The translations under genes and the position numbers were made by a program. DNA of 64,000 nucleotides, from NCBI GenBank assembly GCA_029891345.1, contig CM057000.1:126765338-126829337 (forward strand). Reading direction: 5' to 3'. Position 1 is the first letter of the stretch; every line of letters begins with the position of its first letter. A model generated the notes under the pieces. The model did not search any database, had not been told where the DNA came from, and saw only the letters and a list, made by a program, of their open reading frames with translations. This document shows, piece by piece, positions 30,736-42,721 of this stretch. The stretch is from Dryococelus australis. Taxonomy: Eukaryota; Arthropoda; Insecta; Phasmatodea; Phasmatidae.

Positions 30736-31053
30736 TTTTTTTTTTTTATTTACTTGTTGAAACCTCCTGTAGTAAAAACATGTACATAAATTTGTGAAAC
30801 AATCTGTGTTTGTATATATTGTCAATAATTATGTAACCTCTTATAGTTTTTATGTGTGTTTTAGAAGAACCCATACTAACTAGTGTTAAAATAATGTATA
30901 AATTTTGTTAATAAATTTATGTTGTGAAATTAATTTTTTACATTTTATTTAACCTAGCCCTTTTTTAAAAGTGATCTTGTTTTCTGTAGAGAAGACAAAG
31001 ATATAAAAATCTCTCAACATAGAGAGAGGGAGAAAAAACTAATTTAAATGGCC

Positions 31054-31098
<45 letters not shown>

Positions 31099-32752
31099 GA
31101 TAGAGAGATAGAGAGATAGAGAGATAGAGATAGAGAGATAGAGAGATAGAGAGATAGAGATAGAGAGATAGAGATAGAGATAGAGAGATAGAGAGATAGA
31201 GATAGAGAGATAGAGAGATAGAGCGATAGAGATAGAGAGAGAGATAGAGAGAGATAGATAGAGATAGATAGAGATAGAGATAGAGATAGATAGATATTTA
31301 AAATATGTTTGGTTTCTATAAAACTATGTTCATTAACACATACTAGTGTTGTAATGAAAGATTGAGATATGCTCAATATTTATAGATGCTTAAACTTAAA
31401 TGAATTGAGTGGAATATTTCCAATTAAACATTAGTAGCTAACAAAATTATATTTATATAATTTATATATTTATATAATTATATCTATAATTTGCCAATAT
31501 CTCAAGATGTCATAAAACTGTTATGTTTAGTGATCTAAGGTCTTAGCAGTGCTTCCAGTCCCTGTCCAGAGTCACAAAACTTCAAAGTTAAATAAAAAAA
31601 AATTCCAATAGTACCAACTACAATACCAAGATCTCAGAGGGTGCCTGCCTGACTCCAACAAGCCCCTGCAGAAACACTTCTGTCTTATAATACCCTGTTG
31701 AACTTATCTTATTTTACAAAGCAAGCTGCCAAGGTCCTTGGTCTGTCCTACAAGGGATGCCAGCTCAGGTCAACGATTTTAACCATCAAGGATATCAAAG
31801 CTTTCCTAGCTGAATGCAAAATCTCGAGAAAAAAATAATTTCTACTTTATAAAATTAATATCTACTTTACAATCTGTGTTACACTGGAGAATATACAGAT
31901 ATTTAAAAAATAAACAAGACATATAAAAACATATTTCTTTTAATCTATGAAACAAGTTTTACTTGCCCATATGCACTAACCTTTACAAAAAGTTTTAATA
32001 TAGCTTATAAAATATAATTCAAACCATAGTGTAAACATGATTGTACACATTAATGGAAAATATTTGTATGTGGTTAGCATAAATATGATTAACAATATAC
32101 ACATTAAGAAAACAGGAGCATATTTACTTAAATTAGCCCGTAAAACATTACATGTTTCTTAACTTTGATAATATTTATTGAAAATATAAAAAAAATAATG
32201 TTAAGTTTAAGGTTTACAGAAATATAAGGTGATGTCCTAATATTAATAAACTTAATAATTCATTATATTAAAGAGTATTTACATTTAAAGATTCGAAAAA
32301 AAAAAATATTACCATTAAATGTGTAACTATTCTTAGAGAAGTTTAAAGAGGGATTATAGCCACTACAAATGCTTTTTTAATGGATTATTGCACTTTATTT
32401 TCTATAAATTAAATATCGATTCATTGAGTGTGTTGATCTCTAACACATTTGCTTTCTGTTTTAATTGATTAAAAATTAAACAGTATTTATTTTTTATGAA
32501 ACAGAAGTTACTTTAGTGATAAATAAATCTTATTCATTTCTTCAGGGAAGAAATTTAGCAGAGGGGTTTTTTCTCAGAGGTTGGGGCTGAGGGTTGAAGA
32601 TATTTAACAGTTGGGGGTGTGAGAAGGACTGGGTGTTTGACCTTCTGACTTCTGGTTGGAGAGGAGAAATCAGGATTTTTGTGTGTTTACTTTTGAATTT
32701 GACATTTTTAAAATAGAGGTTTAGCCGCTATGCCCCCTTCCTCTGTTTCCAG
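30736..32752. other. AT-rich interior of element 2, no recognised gene
   Basis: No polymerase, helicase or other element gene was recognised in six frames. A slightly GC-richer patch at about 31540-31830 lacks a recognisable frame. A purine microsatellite occupies 31057-31297. Confidence 0.45.
31057..31297. repeat. (GA)n/(GATA)n microsatellite
   Basis: About 240 bp of GAGA and GATAGA units. The 110-codon minus frame rich in SLSLSI is an artefact of it. Confidence 0.95.
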
Positions 32753-32779
32753 TTGTTTGTCAGTGCTGTTAGCCTTGCA

Positions 32780-33415
32780 ATGTCACGTTCCTATGAAAAT
32801 TATTTTCTTGGCTTATCAATTCAAAAGTTTAACAGAGAACTTGAAGGTCTCAATTGGAATTATCTTCATGATTTAATGAACTGTTCAGATCCTTTGACAA
32901 CAAACTTATTAGACTTTTTGGAGAATGATGATGAAGAAAGTGTAATTGCACTACAGCCATTCCTCTTGTCAGTACCTTCCTTAGTGCAGTCACAGTCGCC
33001 TCTGGCATTAGGACTAAATATGGCGATGCCTTCGACATCAGGAACTACAGCGATGCCTTTGACCTCAGGACCTACAGCAACACCTCTGGTATCGAGACCT
33101 ACAGTGACACCTCCAGCATCGAGGAGAACTACAGCGATGCCTTCGATGTCAAGACCTATAGCAACGTCTCCCACATCAAGACTTACAGCGCCGCCTCCGA
33201 CATCAAGAAGAGCTATATTGACGCCTGCAGTAGCAAGATCTACTGCAATGCCTTCGACATCAAGACATACAGCAACATCTTCGATGTCAGGACCTACAGT
33301 GATGCCTCTGGCATCGAGACCTACTGCGATGCTTTAGCCATCCAGATGTACATCAATGCCTCTGCCGCCGAGGAGAGCTACAGCGACATCGAGCTTGGAA
33401 GCTATATATATTTAA
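32780..33415 (+). CDS. Unknown ORF with 24-bp (8-codon) tandem repeats
   Basis: First ATG at 32780: MSRSYENYFLGLSIQKFNRE, then a unique N-terminal part of about 80 codons (WNYLHDLMNC, LLDFLENDDEES) and about a dozen 8-codon repeats of the form SRPTATPS. A TAG at 33335-33337 interrupts; the same frame continues to TAA near 33413. A polypyrimidine tract with CAG lies just upstream (ending at about 32752) and CAG|GTGAGT at 33431-33439, so it may be an exon. A second frame of the repeats is also open and runs to that donor. No domain recognised. It is the longest uninterrupted unique frame in the right half of element 2. Cargo gene, fibre-like gene or chance repeat ORF are all possible. Confidence 0.45.
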
Positions 33416-36348
33416 CAACAGACATCAAATCAGGTGAGTGATGTGAACAATAACTACAAATGTGTTATTGTAGCACTCCATTAAATTTAATGGTTACACC
33501 AATAAATAATTTGCAGAAAGATATGTCTAACAACTGCTTATTCCAAGAATTGTAAGAATTTTTACAGTTCAATTTTATATCTTCACCTGCTCCAAGTATA
33601 CCGTCTCCTGAATTATTATCTCATATTATCACCGATATCACCCTCTTCACCTGCTTCACCACCACCCCAACCACCTCCGCCTGTTGTTCCTGCAAATAAA
33701 TGCAAATTTAGCTTATCTCTTAACCCAAAACAGAAATTTTAATGTAAATTCAAACTTAAAGTGATGAAGGTTTGATTTGAATGTAAATTCAAGCTTACAG
33801 AGATGAAGTGATGATATAAATGGTTTCTGATGCAGTATAATTTAATTATTTTTTCAGTATAAATTTGTAATGATCTTCAGAGGTGATATGGTGACAAGGT
33901 TAAGTGATAAATCAAATTAATTTAATGTTTTTTACTAGTAATATGGTGAGGATATTATTTTTTTACAATTTAAGCTTTTAAAGTAGAAAGTTGTCTCATA
34001 ATCCCACATTTTTAAAACAATTTTAATGAATTGTGATACTTCATACATAAAATAATGGAAAGTTTGTAATAACTTGAATAAGTTACTAAGATTTCAGACG
34101 TAAAATGATGTAAATTTGTGATTTTTTAACAGTTTTATGATGTAAAATATGAGTTTTGGTTAATAAGGCGGTATGGCTTTCACACGTAAATGTTAAAAAA
34201 TGCATTAATGATTTTCAGTCATAGCATAGTTTTTGTGATTATTTTACAGTTTTGTGACGTAAGATGTAGTTTGGTCAAAAAGCTGGTATGGCTTTCACAC
34301 ATAAATTTTGAAAAATGTTTGATGATTTACAGTCATAGCATAGTTTTTTGTGATTATTTTACAATTTTATGACATAAAATGGAGTTTTGGTTAATCAGCT
34401 GGTGTAGCTTTCAGTGGTACCATGTTGAAAAAGTTTGTAATTAATTGTATGATTTGTGAAATAATGGTTTTTTAAGCTTGTAAGGGTTTCAGTGGTAACA
34501 TGTTTAAAGTTTGTTTTTCGATTGTAGCACATTTGGTGTGAATATGTAGAGACTTTGTCTTATGAGTGTTAACTAAGATGTGTTTTATGCATTTTTTCTA
34601 TTAATAAATTATTTTTCTATATTCAAAAAGGAATAATGCGACTTGTTATTTATTAGTTAATTCCTCACATCACTAATATTTTTTTATATTTTGTTAAATT
34701 GCATGATTGGAGATGGGATGTGTCTGAAGATGAAGTACTTGTATATGACTGGATTTTAATCGCTTAATATTTTTAATGAAAAATGTTGGTAAACATGAAA
34801 AGGAGTGAATGCCTATCAGTGATGCTAAGCTGTTGATTTGTATTTAGAATCAGGTAGCAGGTTACCTGTCTGCTCACTTTCACAAAAAAATGAAGTTTCT
34901 TGCTTCCTTGTTTATGAGGGAGACAAGTATTTGTTTAGAAATTCAATTATAGAAATTTATATTAAAGAAATTTAATAACAAAAAACTTTGAAGGGCTGAG
35001 CGGCAGTTACAAAAATGTTGGAGAGAATAGAACCCATCTGAATGAATGAATTTGGAACGAAAGGAACTCGTATCTTCAGAAAACCTCCGTCGACCTGCTG
35101 GTCAACTTGAGGAACCCTGGGAACATAACGAAACCGAGAGTGGTCTGACACGAATACCTTTTCAGAGGCAGGTAGAAAGACTGCTTAGCAACATACCACA
35201 GCTCCAATAATGTTTTCCTGCTGCCCTTCAAATCTACAGCTGTGAGAGTCCAGAAAACTTTTAAATAAAAATAACTTGAAATTAAAACTTGAAATTTTAC
35301 AGATTTCAACTTCGATAGCAGTCATTTCAAACTGAATCCATGCTATTTCACCAATATCACGTCGAAAATAGTAGTAGCTTTAAATAAAATAAGTTCAAAT
35401 ATACATATTTTATGGAAGATAGTACAGTAGAAATCTAGGCTGGGAATCTTACGGAGAAATCTACATGTAAATTACGAACAAAAAAAAGTGTGAATATGTT
35501 TACTAGTCCCCTGAATTTAAAGACGTTTGGTTTTAGAAAAATTTTGTATAATATAAGTTTTCAATGGTTGAAAAAAGACTAACTTGTGTATTGCTTGAAT
35601 CGAAAGATATGTGTTTTTCATTACTTAAAAATATCTAGCGAGTGAGAATATGTCTTGTAATTGTGTTGGTATGAAATTAAACATAGATCAGTTTAAACTT
35701 AAAATTATTGTAAGTTTGCTGGAAAAACATGTTAAAGTTTCCAGAATTAAACTTAAAGTTTATTCGATTTAGATTAAAATTTTGTTGGGATGTTAAATCT
35801 GGGGATTAAAATTCATTTTAATTTCAGGGAAACAAATTTCATCATCAGGATTTGTGAAATTTTATTTCGCTGCAAATAAGACAGGCTTTTGTATTTAGAA
35901 AAATAAGAGGAAGCTTCCTTTCTGAGCAAGTCAGTGACCGAGCGAAAGTGAAAGTTGGTAGAGCAGAGGGGAGAGTGGATGTAGGCAGGCAGGGTGAGAT
36001 GAAAATTCGCTGGTCCGAGGGGTGTTTGGTAGTTGAAGAGTCTCCGACCCGATGGACAAAATACACACTTTCTGGGCTGGGGGCTGTCTGGCCGAGGCAG
36101 GAAACTCGCGAGGTAGTCGAAAACGCATTCTGGACTGTCGGCGGAGGATGGAGGAGCAGTGTGGAGGTGCGTGTCCTTGTAGAGGTTTTGCGGACTTCGG
36201 TGTTGGATCGATAGCGGAGATGTGTGGGCAGGGCAGTCCTCCAGCTAACGGAAGACGCGCTCTGGTCTGGAGGGAGTGCGTGACTTTGGGCGGGAACTCT
36301 TCTTTTGGAGAAAGACTCATTCTGAGCTGGCGGTGGAGGGGACTCTGT
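33416..36348. other. Right interior of element 2, repeats but no recognised gene
   Basis: Contains a proline-rich short frame (about 33640-33740: SPSSPASPPPQPPPPVVPAN), tandem repeats at 34120-34510, and AT-rich DNA. A GC-rich block (about 35940-36348) next to the right terminal repeat gives overlapping frames on both strands (up to 188 codons, minus) without domains. Confidence 0.4.
34120..34510. repeat. Imperfect tandem repeats, period about 125 bp
   Basis: The motif series AGTTTTATGA..TAAAATRTGAGTTTTGG, GGTATGGCTTTCACAC and CAGTCATAGCATAGTTTT recurs three times with decreasing identity toward the right. Confidence 0.8.
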
Positions 36349-38199
36349 GGCTGCAACCAGGAGCGATGCGAACAGTTCTAGCTGTCCAGCGCCATGTTCG
36401 TTTGACACCAACCCTCACCCTGGATACACGTATACATCACTCTCTCCTCTGAAGCATATATTCACCAGTAGCAGCGTTGTCTGGCGGAGACTAGGCTTAT
36501 GGCCGAAGGGGCAGGTGGTTAGCGGACTTCAGCTCTCGTTAAGCCGTGATGGTGAAATGTTATATTTAACCCCATTTCTGAGCTCGGTCGTCGAAAGTTT
36601 ATATGATTTTCAACTATCATTTCGTTAACTAGTGCCGAGAATTTCACAGACTTACAGAAATTTGTAGTACGTCCGTTATTATAAATAATTTTTCTTCGAG
36701 GAAGTTTACACAATGTGTTGCAGAATTGAGTCTCCTTACGGTTTTACGAGAATTGTGTTAAAAGTGAATTTTTCTTACAATAGTGAAATTTGCGTTAAAA
36801 AAAATGGGTAGGTTTTTTTCTTATTTCATGTAAAACGCACAGGAAGGCGTGATTAAATTGTTCGTCGTTAATAGTAGCTTGGTAGGGAAATAGGTTCTGT
36901 AATTCGTAAACAGGATATTTTTATTGATTCGTGACATAATTTCAATTCAGTTGCATGCCAGGCGTCTCATTCATTGACTGAGTTCGCAGCCGGACAGACG
37001 TGTTTTGGGAAAGGTGCGATTTCATTACATGTTTTTTTAATTCAACTAGTATAATATATAAAGTACGAGTGTTGTAAACATAGTTTTTATCCATTTGTCA
37101 CGTAAATCATATTCACATCTCTGTTCGTTCTTTTCCAAGTTTTCCACCTTAGTTTATAATCAAATGTAAGCCGATGTACAAGCAGGTTCTGTTTGCTCTC
37201 AACTCCTCGTTCATCTTATAACTCGACGTGAGTGGTCCAAGTCAGTGCTGCAGCGACCTCCCGAGCGAATGGACGTTTATTAAAATCACTAACTCTTAAA
37301 TGTTTTATTTATTTTTACTTCTGGATTCCGTTTCAGAAGTTCCTCTACGAGTGTTAACTACGGGATTCGCTAAGCTCTTATTGCGATAGGTCGCCTGCCA
37401 AGCGGCGGTCGAAACAGCCTACAAGAGTCCGTACATTCTATACTGACGTCAGTCATTCACCAGTCTCGCAGGCGGACGGACGTGTTTTGGGAAAGGTGTT
37501 TATGCGATTTCATTTATAAAAAAAAACAGTATGGCTGGTTTCCGTAATTCGTTTAGTGATAGTCACGTGATTGTGTTCGTTAGCCGTTTAATTTATATAT
37601 TGATAGGGACATTTTTGGTTCATTGTAACTCGTTAATTAATTTAATATAGGATACCCACGTAGTTGTGATTGTGTAGTAAGGAAATACTTGTCAACACCA
37701 GGTTATTCATGTAGTTGCGTTCGTTTGAAATTTGTTTTTCCATTAATTTCTCTCGTTTAGTTTAGTTACTAGTACCAAAAATCGCCTATCTTCCACCACC
37801 GTCTACAAGCAATATCACTCCAAACCCAAAAAAATACTTATGCCACTCTTGCACAAAACTCACTATACACACACACATATATATATACACATATATATAC
37901 ACACACACACACACCCTGTCCCCAACACATCACACCTGAGTCGAGTGCCAGTCGTCCGTCGTGCTAACAAAATCTACCAGATCTGCTGCCCAAACATCAA
38001 AACAACTATCACAACATTTTTGATCGAATAATTAAATTAAGTTAATTGGATCTATCAATCAAAGTTTCATACAATTTTATCAGATGAGAATTAAAAAAAA
38101 ACGTTCGGATTAAGGATTAACCCTTTTAATACCAATTTTATATCAAAGGATTAATTCTATTAATCAAAATTAGGGCGAAATTCCTACGCCCCTATTACT
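36349..38199 (-). repeat. Right terminal inverted repeat of element 2
   Basis: The inner edge GGCTGCAACCAGGAGCGATGC and the outer end GAAATTCCTACGCCCCTATTACT are reverse complements of the left repeat. Length about 1.85 kb versus 2.0 kb on the left, through indels. It includes a CA/TA microsatellite near 37865-37915 not matched by equal length on the left. Confidence 0.9.
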
Positions 38200-38205
38200 T
38201 ATGCA
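38200..38205. other. Target-site duplication, right (TATGCA)
   Basis: Exact copy of 20737-20742, directly after the right terminal repeat. Confidence 0.9.
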
Positions 38206-39069
38206 AAAAATTATTACACTGAGTGCCCACGAATGCGGTGCGTTGTCAGGTTATTGTCTCGGTTAGGCTTTGGTTGCCTGAGGAGGAGGAATATCCTGTA
38301 AGTAGAACTTCAGTAGGACTTTAGTAAGGTTGGAGGTGACCGTGAATGGACTACAGTAATTCCCTTTCTTGTGCAAGTCCGGAAGCCTTGCACTTTTGAC
38401 GTTGCTGCCTATGGAACACTGAACTTGACTGTAAAACATAAATGACTAATTAGAATGTATTACTAGCGATATCAATGGCAGCCGAAAAGTACGAGCTGTG
38501 CGCAAACACGAGAACTGTAAAATATTTTGCTAGATTTTACTTATCGAAATGTTAATATATTTAGGACAGTTAATTTTTAGTTAAAATTTAAGGCCAATTC
38601 CGTCCTGGACGCCTTAGAATGCACATTTTGCACGATCACTATCAAGTAAGGAAATAATATAAATCTCAATGTTTTGTCTAAAAAAAAATAATTTTTACCA
38701 ATACTAAATAATTCTTTTCACACTATATTTTTTGTATTGGTATTTTTCCCATTTATAAAGCTGGCATCTTTCGTATGTGAAATGGATACCCAAAAAAATT
38801 ATTAGACACATTACTAAGTATTATTAATAATTTTACAAATTACAATCAGCATAATTATTGTAATGGTTTTGCTTGGTAAAGGGGACCGTATTTTTCAGAA
38901 AAATAATAGAGCTTTTTGAAGCATTCATAGCGGGAAAATGCTTAAACGTTGATAAAATATAAAATCTTAATTATTGACTTTTTAAAACATTTAAATACGT
39001 AAATATTATCATACTATTTCACAGTGTTACAAAATATATGCACTCCTCTTCCGTATGCAACATAAAATA
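38206..39069. other. Intergenic DNA, no supported gene
   Basis: AT-rich, with no recognised repeat or frame. Confidence 0.45.
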
Positions 39070-39316
39070 CGGCACCGCGGTGTAATAGTGGTTAGACTGT
39101 TCGCCTCCCATTTGGGCGAACCTGGTTCAATGCCCGACCGGATCACGCCCGGACTTTCACAAGTGGGAATCGTGCCGTACGATGTCGCAGGTCGGTGGGT
39201 TTTCCCAGGGATCTCCTGTTTCCCCCGCCGTTGCATTCCGGCGCCACTCCTTTCTCATCTTACTTCGCCCTCATCGGCCCTCAAGACCTCATTGTTAACA
39301 GCCGCCCAGATCTCCC
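39070..39316 (+). mobile_element. tRNA-derived SINE-1, copy 1
   Basis: The head GGCACCGCGGTGTAATAGTGG, followed by TTAGACTGTTCGCC, carries a pol III A box, and GGTTCAATGCCC is a B box. The body CGTGCCGTACGATGTCGCAGG and GATCTCCTGTTTCCCC is shared with the other copies. Flanked by imperfect duplications CAACATAAAATA (left) and CAACATAACAAAATAA (right). Confidence 0.88.
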
Positions 39317-39334
39317 ACAACATAACAAAATAAC

Positions 39335-40226
39335 TTATGATCGGGTGTGCACTGTTTGTATTGAGCTATACATGTTGTACATTAGAAAGCCAATCTACTT
39401 CTACATTAATAATTCAATGATGTTTTCAGCGCCTACGTCGCTTTTGATGCAATCTAAAAATTTATACAAGCTTGGTTGACAATGCCTGCAGCAGGGAAAG
39501 AGGCAAATCCTATAAAAATGTTTAACCTTGGAACCAGCCAGTCCATAGCATTGAGTTGGTGGTCATATGCGGTTGAAGACGGGATTATATTATAATGATC
39601 GAAACGTCGCATCTACTGTCATCGAAGCAAGGCCAGACGAGTTCTTCTGTGTTATCTTCGTCGTTTCGTCCATTCCGTGAGCATACACATGTTTTCGCCC
39701 TTGTACCCGCCTGGGCCGTATTCTTCAAGGAGCTCGGAGTAATTTTCATACAGCGTATAAACTGTATTGCCTTCGTTTTTAGTCTGTGTTATTATTCGTT
39801 AGCGTGATTTTGTCACGTTTCCTTTGTGACCACTAACATAATTACGTCTGAAAATTTAACTGTGTGACATTCCGATGTAACGTATATGTTGACAAGAGCT
39901 AACTTTGTCTCGATGTATGTTTACATTTTCCTTTATTTTACGTGTCCGTAGTTGGTTATGCCAAATTATTGGCTTCCTGCGACGTACAAGAAGTCTTTCA
40001 AACAACGCATGTCTGAAATAATTGTTTGCATTGGCAACTATTTTGGCGTTATTTGGACCGATAGAAACAAACTAATATCACAAAGAAATCCTGAATAAAT
40101 GACGTACTGCGTGTTATAAACTTTGCAAGAAGGAATAAATGTTGTCCTGCAAAATATTTTAATATTTTTGTTCGTTCAGAATTTGGTGGACAATGCATTT
40201 GATAATTTTTTTAATTTTCAGATCAG

Positions 40227-40306
<80 letters not shown>

Positions 40307-41985
40307 TATATATACACACACACAACTCACTTATATATATATATATAACTCACTTTTATATATGTGTGTATATATATATATATACACAACTCTGATCTGA
40401 TATATATATATATAATATTTAAACGATAGTAAATATTACAAAATTCTACTTACATTTATGTGCGATAATATGATTATTTACTTTGATAAATTACTTGTGG
40501 AATATGGTGGGCAGTTTCTAGGAAAAATATTTATAATACTAACAGGAGTCTCCAAAATTTCATTTAAACGCGTGAATGTGTTAAAGTGGTAAATATTTCT
40601 AGTATTCTTATTTACTTACAAACCAAGAATTAATGGTTCACCTTTGAAATACCTCAGAAGGTTCTGCATAAAGTTATCACCATGAAATCTTAACAGACCT
40701 TCTGGCGAGGGAGAATCGTTGACGTCAAGTGCTCCAGTTGAAGATGCTACTAAAGTGGGTCATATATAAAATAAGTGCACTTTTTTTCGAAACTAAAAAA
40801 AATTAATAATAAACATGTATAGATTTATTTTTGTAAATCTCAACATAAAATAACTAAAAACATGTTTAGTTGTTGGGAAATCTATGGGCAGATGCTACAA
40901 AAAGATCATTAACAATTCTGTGCATTATTTTACGAAAGTTAAAATGTGCTAAAATATTGTTTTTAAATACATTAAGCTATTGTGAGTTAAATAGAAATAA
41001 TTGGTGTTATCGATGTTCAAAATTAATTTTTGGTGGATTTTCATTCGTACCTTACGTATTGGCAACACTGCACAATGTACCCTGTTGTAGACAATAAAAG
41101 ACGCTAAAACTTGAAAACGGCATGTTATCAACTTTGAAAAACCCTCCCTACGTGTTCTGTTTTCTGTGCCCTGTTTCCTTTCCTTAGACATGCTTAAAAT
41201 CTAACATCCTAGTAAAAATAGTGACCAGTATCAATGTGATATTGCCTGCACTCGGAGTTAGATTCTGCCGCATCAGTTCTTTTAGTCCATTCCCGGTTTC
41301 TCAACACTTTGTGTTTAAAACGTTTTGCATAAATACCTTAAAAACAAACTTCATGTGAAGCCCCGGAAAAAAAAATGTGTGCTAACGTACTCCTCTCGCA
41401 TACACAACACCCCCCCCCCCCTTCCCTGCACAACCTTCTCTCCTTCCAGCCAATAGCCAGCAAGCGGGGCCCTATCTACCACTTGTGCGTACAGTCACGT
41501 CAGTTGTAAAGTGGTGCACAACAGTTGTGGCAACCTGTGTTTAATTTCCTTTTTTTTTTCGATCCAGTTTCGCGTTAAGCGCATTTACACGCAGTATATA
41601 AGTATCGCCTCCACTATACGTCCTAATATGACGTGCGTACATATTTGTTGTCTTTGCTAGATCAGCAGCTGTTCGTCGTTAAGGCGTGTTCGTGTGCACC
41701 GGCACGTTTTATTTACCTATCGTGATATTTGCAAAGTCTGAGAAACATAAGAGTTATATATACACATGTGTAAAGCGAAGCTAGAGAAATGGTCAGAAGT
41801 GCAATTAAGTTTTACGATAAAGAAAACGAAGGTGGCAATGTTACTATATCTATTCAGTGCTCAACAAAATTTGCTTCAGCTACAACCACGAAATCAATAG
41901 CTTTTATTTAAAAAAAAAATTAACAAAAGGACAGTATGCCATGCAGCAGCGGAACAAAATTGCCAGCTCGTGGTAAGATGTGAAA
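39335..41985. other. Intergenic DNA with microsatellites
   Basis: Holds a long (TA)n tract (40231-40297) with adjoining CA/TA runs to about 40412, and a C run at 41409-41420. Frames through these are artefacts. No gene recognised. Confidence 0.45.
40231..40412. repeat. (TA)n/(CA)n microsatellite
   Basis: Perfect TA repeat followed by CACACA and TATATA blocks separated by ACTCACTT-like spacers. Confidence 0.95.
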
Positions 41986-41989
41986 AACT

Positions 41990-42720
41990 CTGGGGAGAAA
42001 AAAAATGCATTTGGATTCATTTGATGCTACAGCGGTGCGAAGGAAACTGCATGAGGTGTACGTGATGAAAAAAAAAAAAAAAAAAGTAGTCTACCCACAC
42101 TAAAAAAACTCGCGGGCAATGTTGGCAAAACGAATTAATTTCAGAGCTAACGGGGACATTGCGAAAAGTAATTAAAGCAATGGGGTTGAAGTATTAAAAA
42201 GAATTTTTAAAATAAGCAGTTATTCTTAACGGGAAGAAACAAGACTGTCGCGTGGCGAGCGAAATACCCGCGAGCTGTAAGGAGAAATAACAGAAAAGGC
42301 GAAAGTAGATATCTGTAATATACCTCGATGAGACAAGGATTCATCCGAATTGCATTCTAAAGAGTGTTGGCAGCATTGCGGCGTAACAGGAGAGTACAAA
42401 AAGAACCGTTAAGGCCAGCGATGGATCATAGTTCACGCAGGTAGTGAAAATGGCTTCACTGAGGTAGCCAAGTTAATTTTTAATAGCGGAACTAACGGCG
42501 GAGATTATCACGTAGAAGTGTTTTGTAGTAGTGTTAAGGGCTTTTTAACGTCCCCCGGTTTTATGCTTGAAAGCTTAGCAGGAGACGGCTTGCAGACTAA
42601 CGTATAACCTATCTTCAATTAACACCCATGCCTTACTAGGGATTAGAACCCAGAGCTTCCGCACTCCAGGTCGGTGGCGCACCAATATAATTGTGAAATG
42701 AACAGCAACAATTTCATGAA
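41990..42720 (+). pseudogene. Tc1/IS630-type DDE transposase pseudogene, split by a SINE
   Basis: Successive frames read LDSFDATAVRRKLHEVYV (about 42003), VIYLDETRIHPNCILKS at about 42315 with the first catalytic Asp (42327), WQHCGVTGEYKKN, then GQRWIIVHAGSENGFTEVAK and FNSGTNGGDYHVE. This is the insect DDE_3-type transposase pattern (YLDETW, IVHAGG.NGF, SGT..GDYH). Trp after YLDET is Arg; frameshifts and stops are many. After GDYHVE the frame is interrupted by about 170 bp (SINE-2), then MNSNNFMKD resumes near 42697. The third acidic residue region is not seen. Confidence 0.7.
42520..42692 (-). mobile_element. tRNA-like SINE-2, copy 1, inside the transposase pseudogene
   Basis: On minus, GCGCCACCGACCTGGAGTGCG leads to a B-box-like CTGGGTTCTAATCCC and then TAGTAAGGCATGGGTGTTAAT and GTCTCCTGCTAAGC. 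It interrupts the transposase frame exactly between HVE and MNSNN. Edges are approximate; the flanking repeat is unclear. Confidence 0.55.
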
Positions 42721-42721
42721 G

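Larger units (their letters stand above)
20743..38199. mobile_element. Element 2: complete but decayed 17.46-kb Polinton/Maverick
   Basis: Bounded by inverted terminal repeats (20743 to about 22742 and about 36349-38199) starting AGTARTAGGKGCGTAGGAATTTC, inside a 6-bp duplication TATGCA. Internal genes on minus: integrase, conserved element protein, fibre-like protein, ATPase. On plus: PLA2-pX, protease, minor capsid, small basic ORF, major capsid, exonuclease-like protein. Later additions include a mitochondrial insertion and a GATA microsatellite. Essentially every gene is broken, so the element cannot move by itself. No DNA polymerase B was recognised. Confidence 0.93.

Noticed and set aside
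31044-31376. 110-codon minus frame rich in SLSLSI
   Set aside because: It is a translation of the GATA/GA microsatellite; low complexity, no domain.
31540-31830. Possible polymerase B remnant
   Set aside because: Slightly GC-richer than its surroundings, but no polymerase motif could be read in any frame.
32866-33174. 102-codon minus frame opposite the 24-bp repeat ORF
   Set aside because: Shadow of the tandem repeat, whose 3n period keeps several frames open.
35845-36411. 188-codon minus frame at the inner edge of the right repeat
   Set aside because: GC-rich DNA with overlapping frames on both strands; no domain and no matching protein on the left side.
40123-40395. 90-codon frame rich in IYIYIY
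   Set aside because: Translation of the TA repeat.
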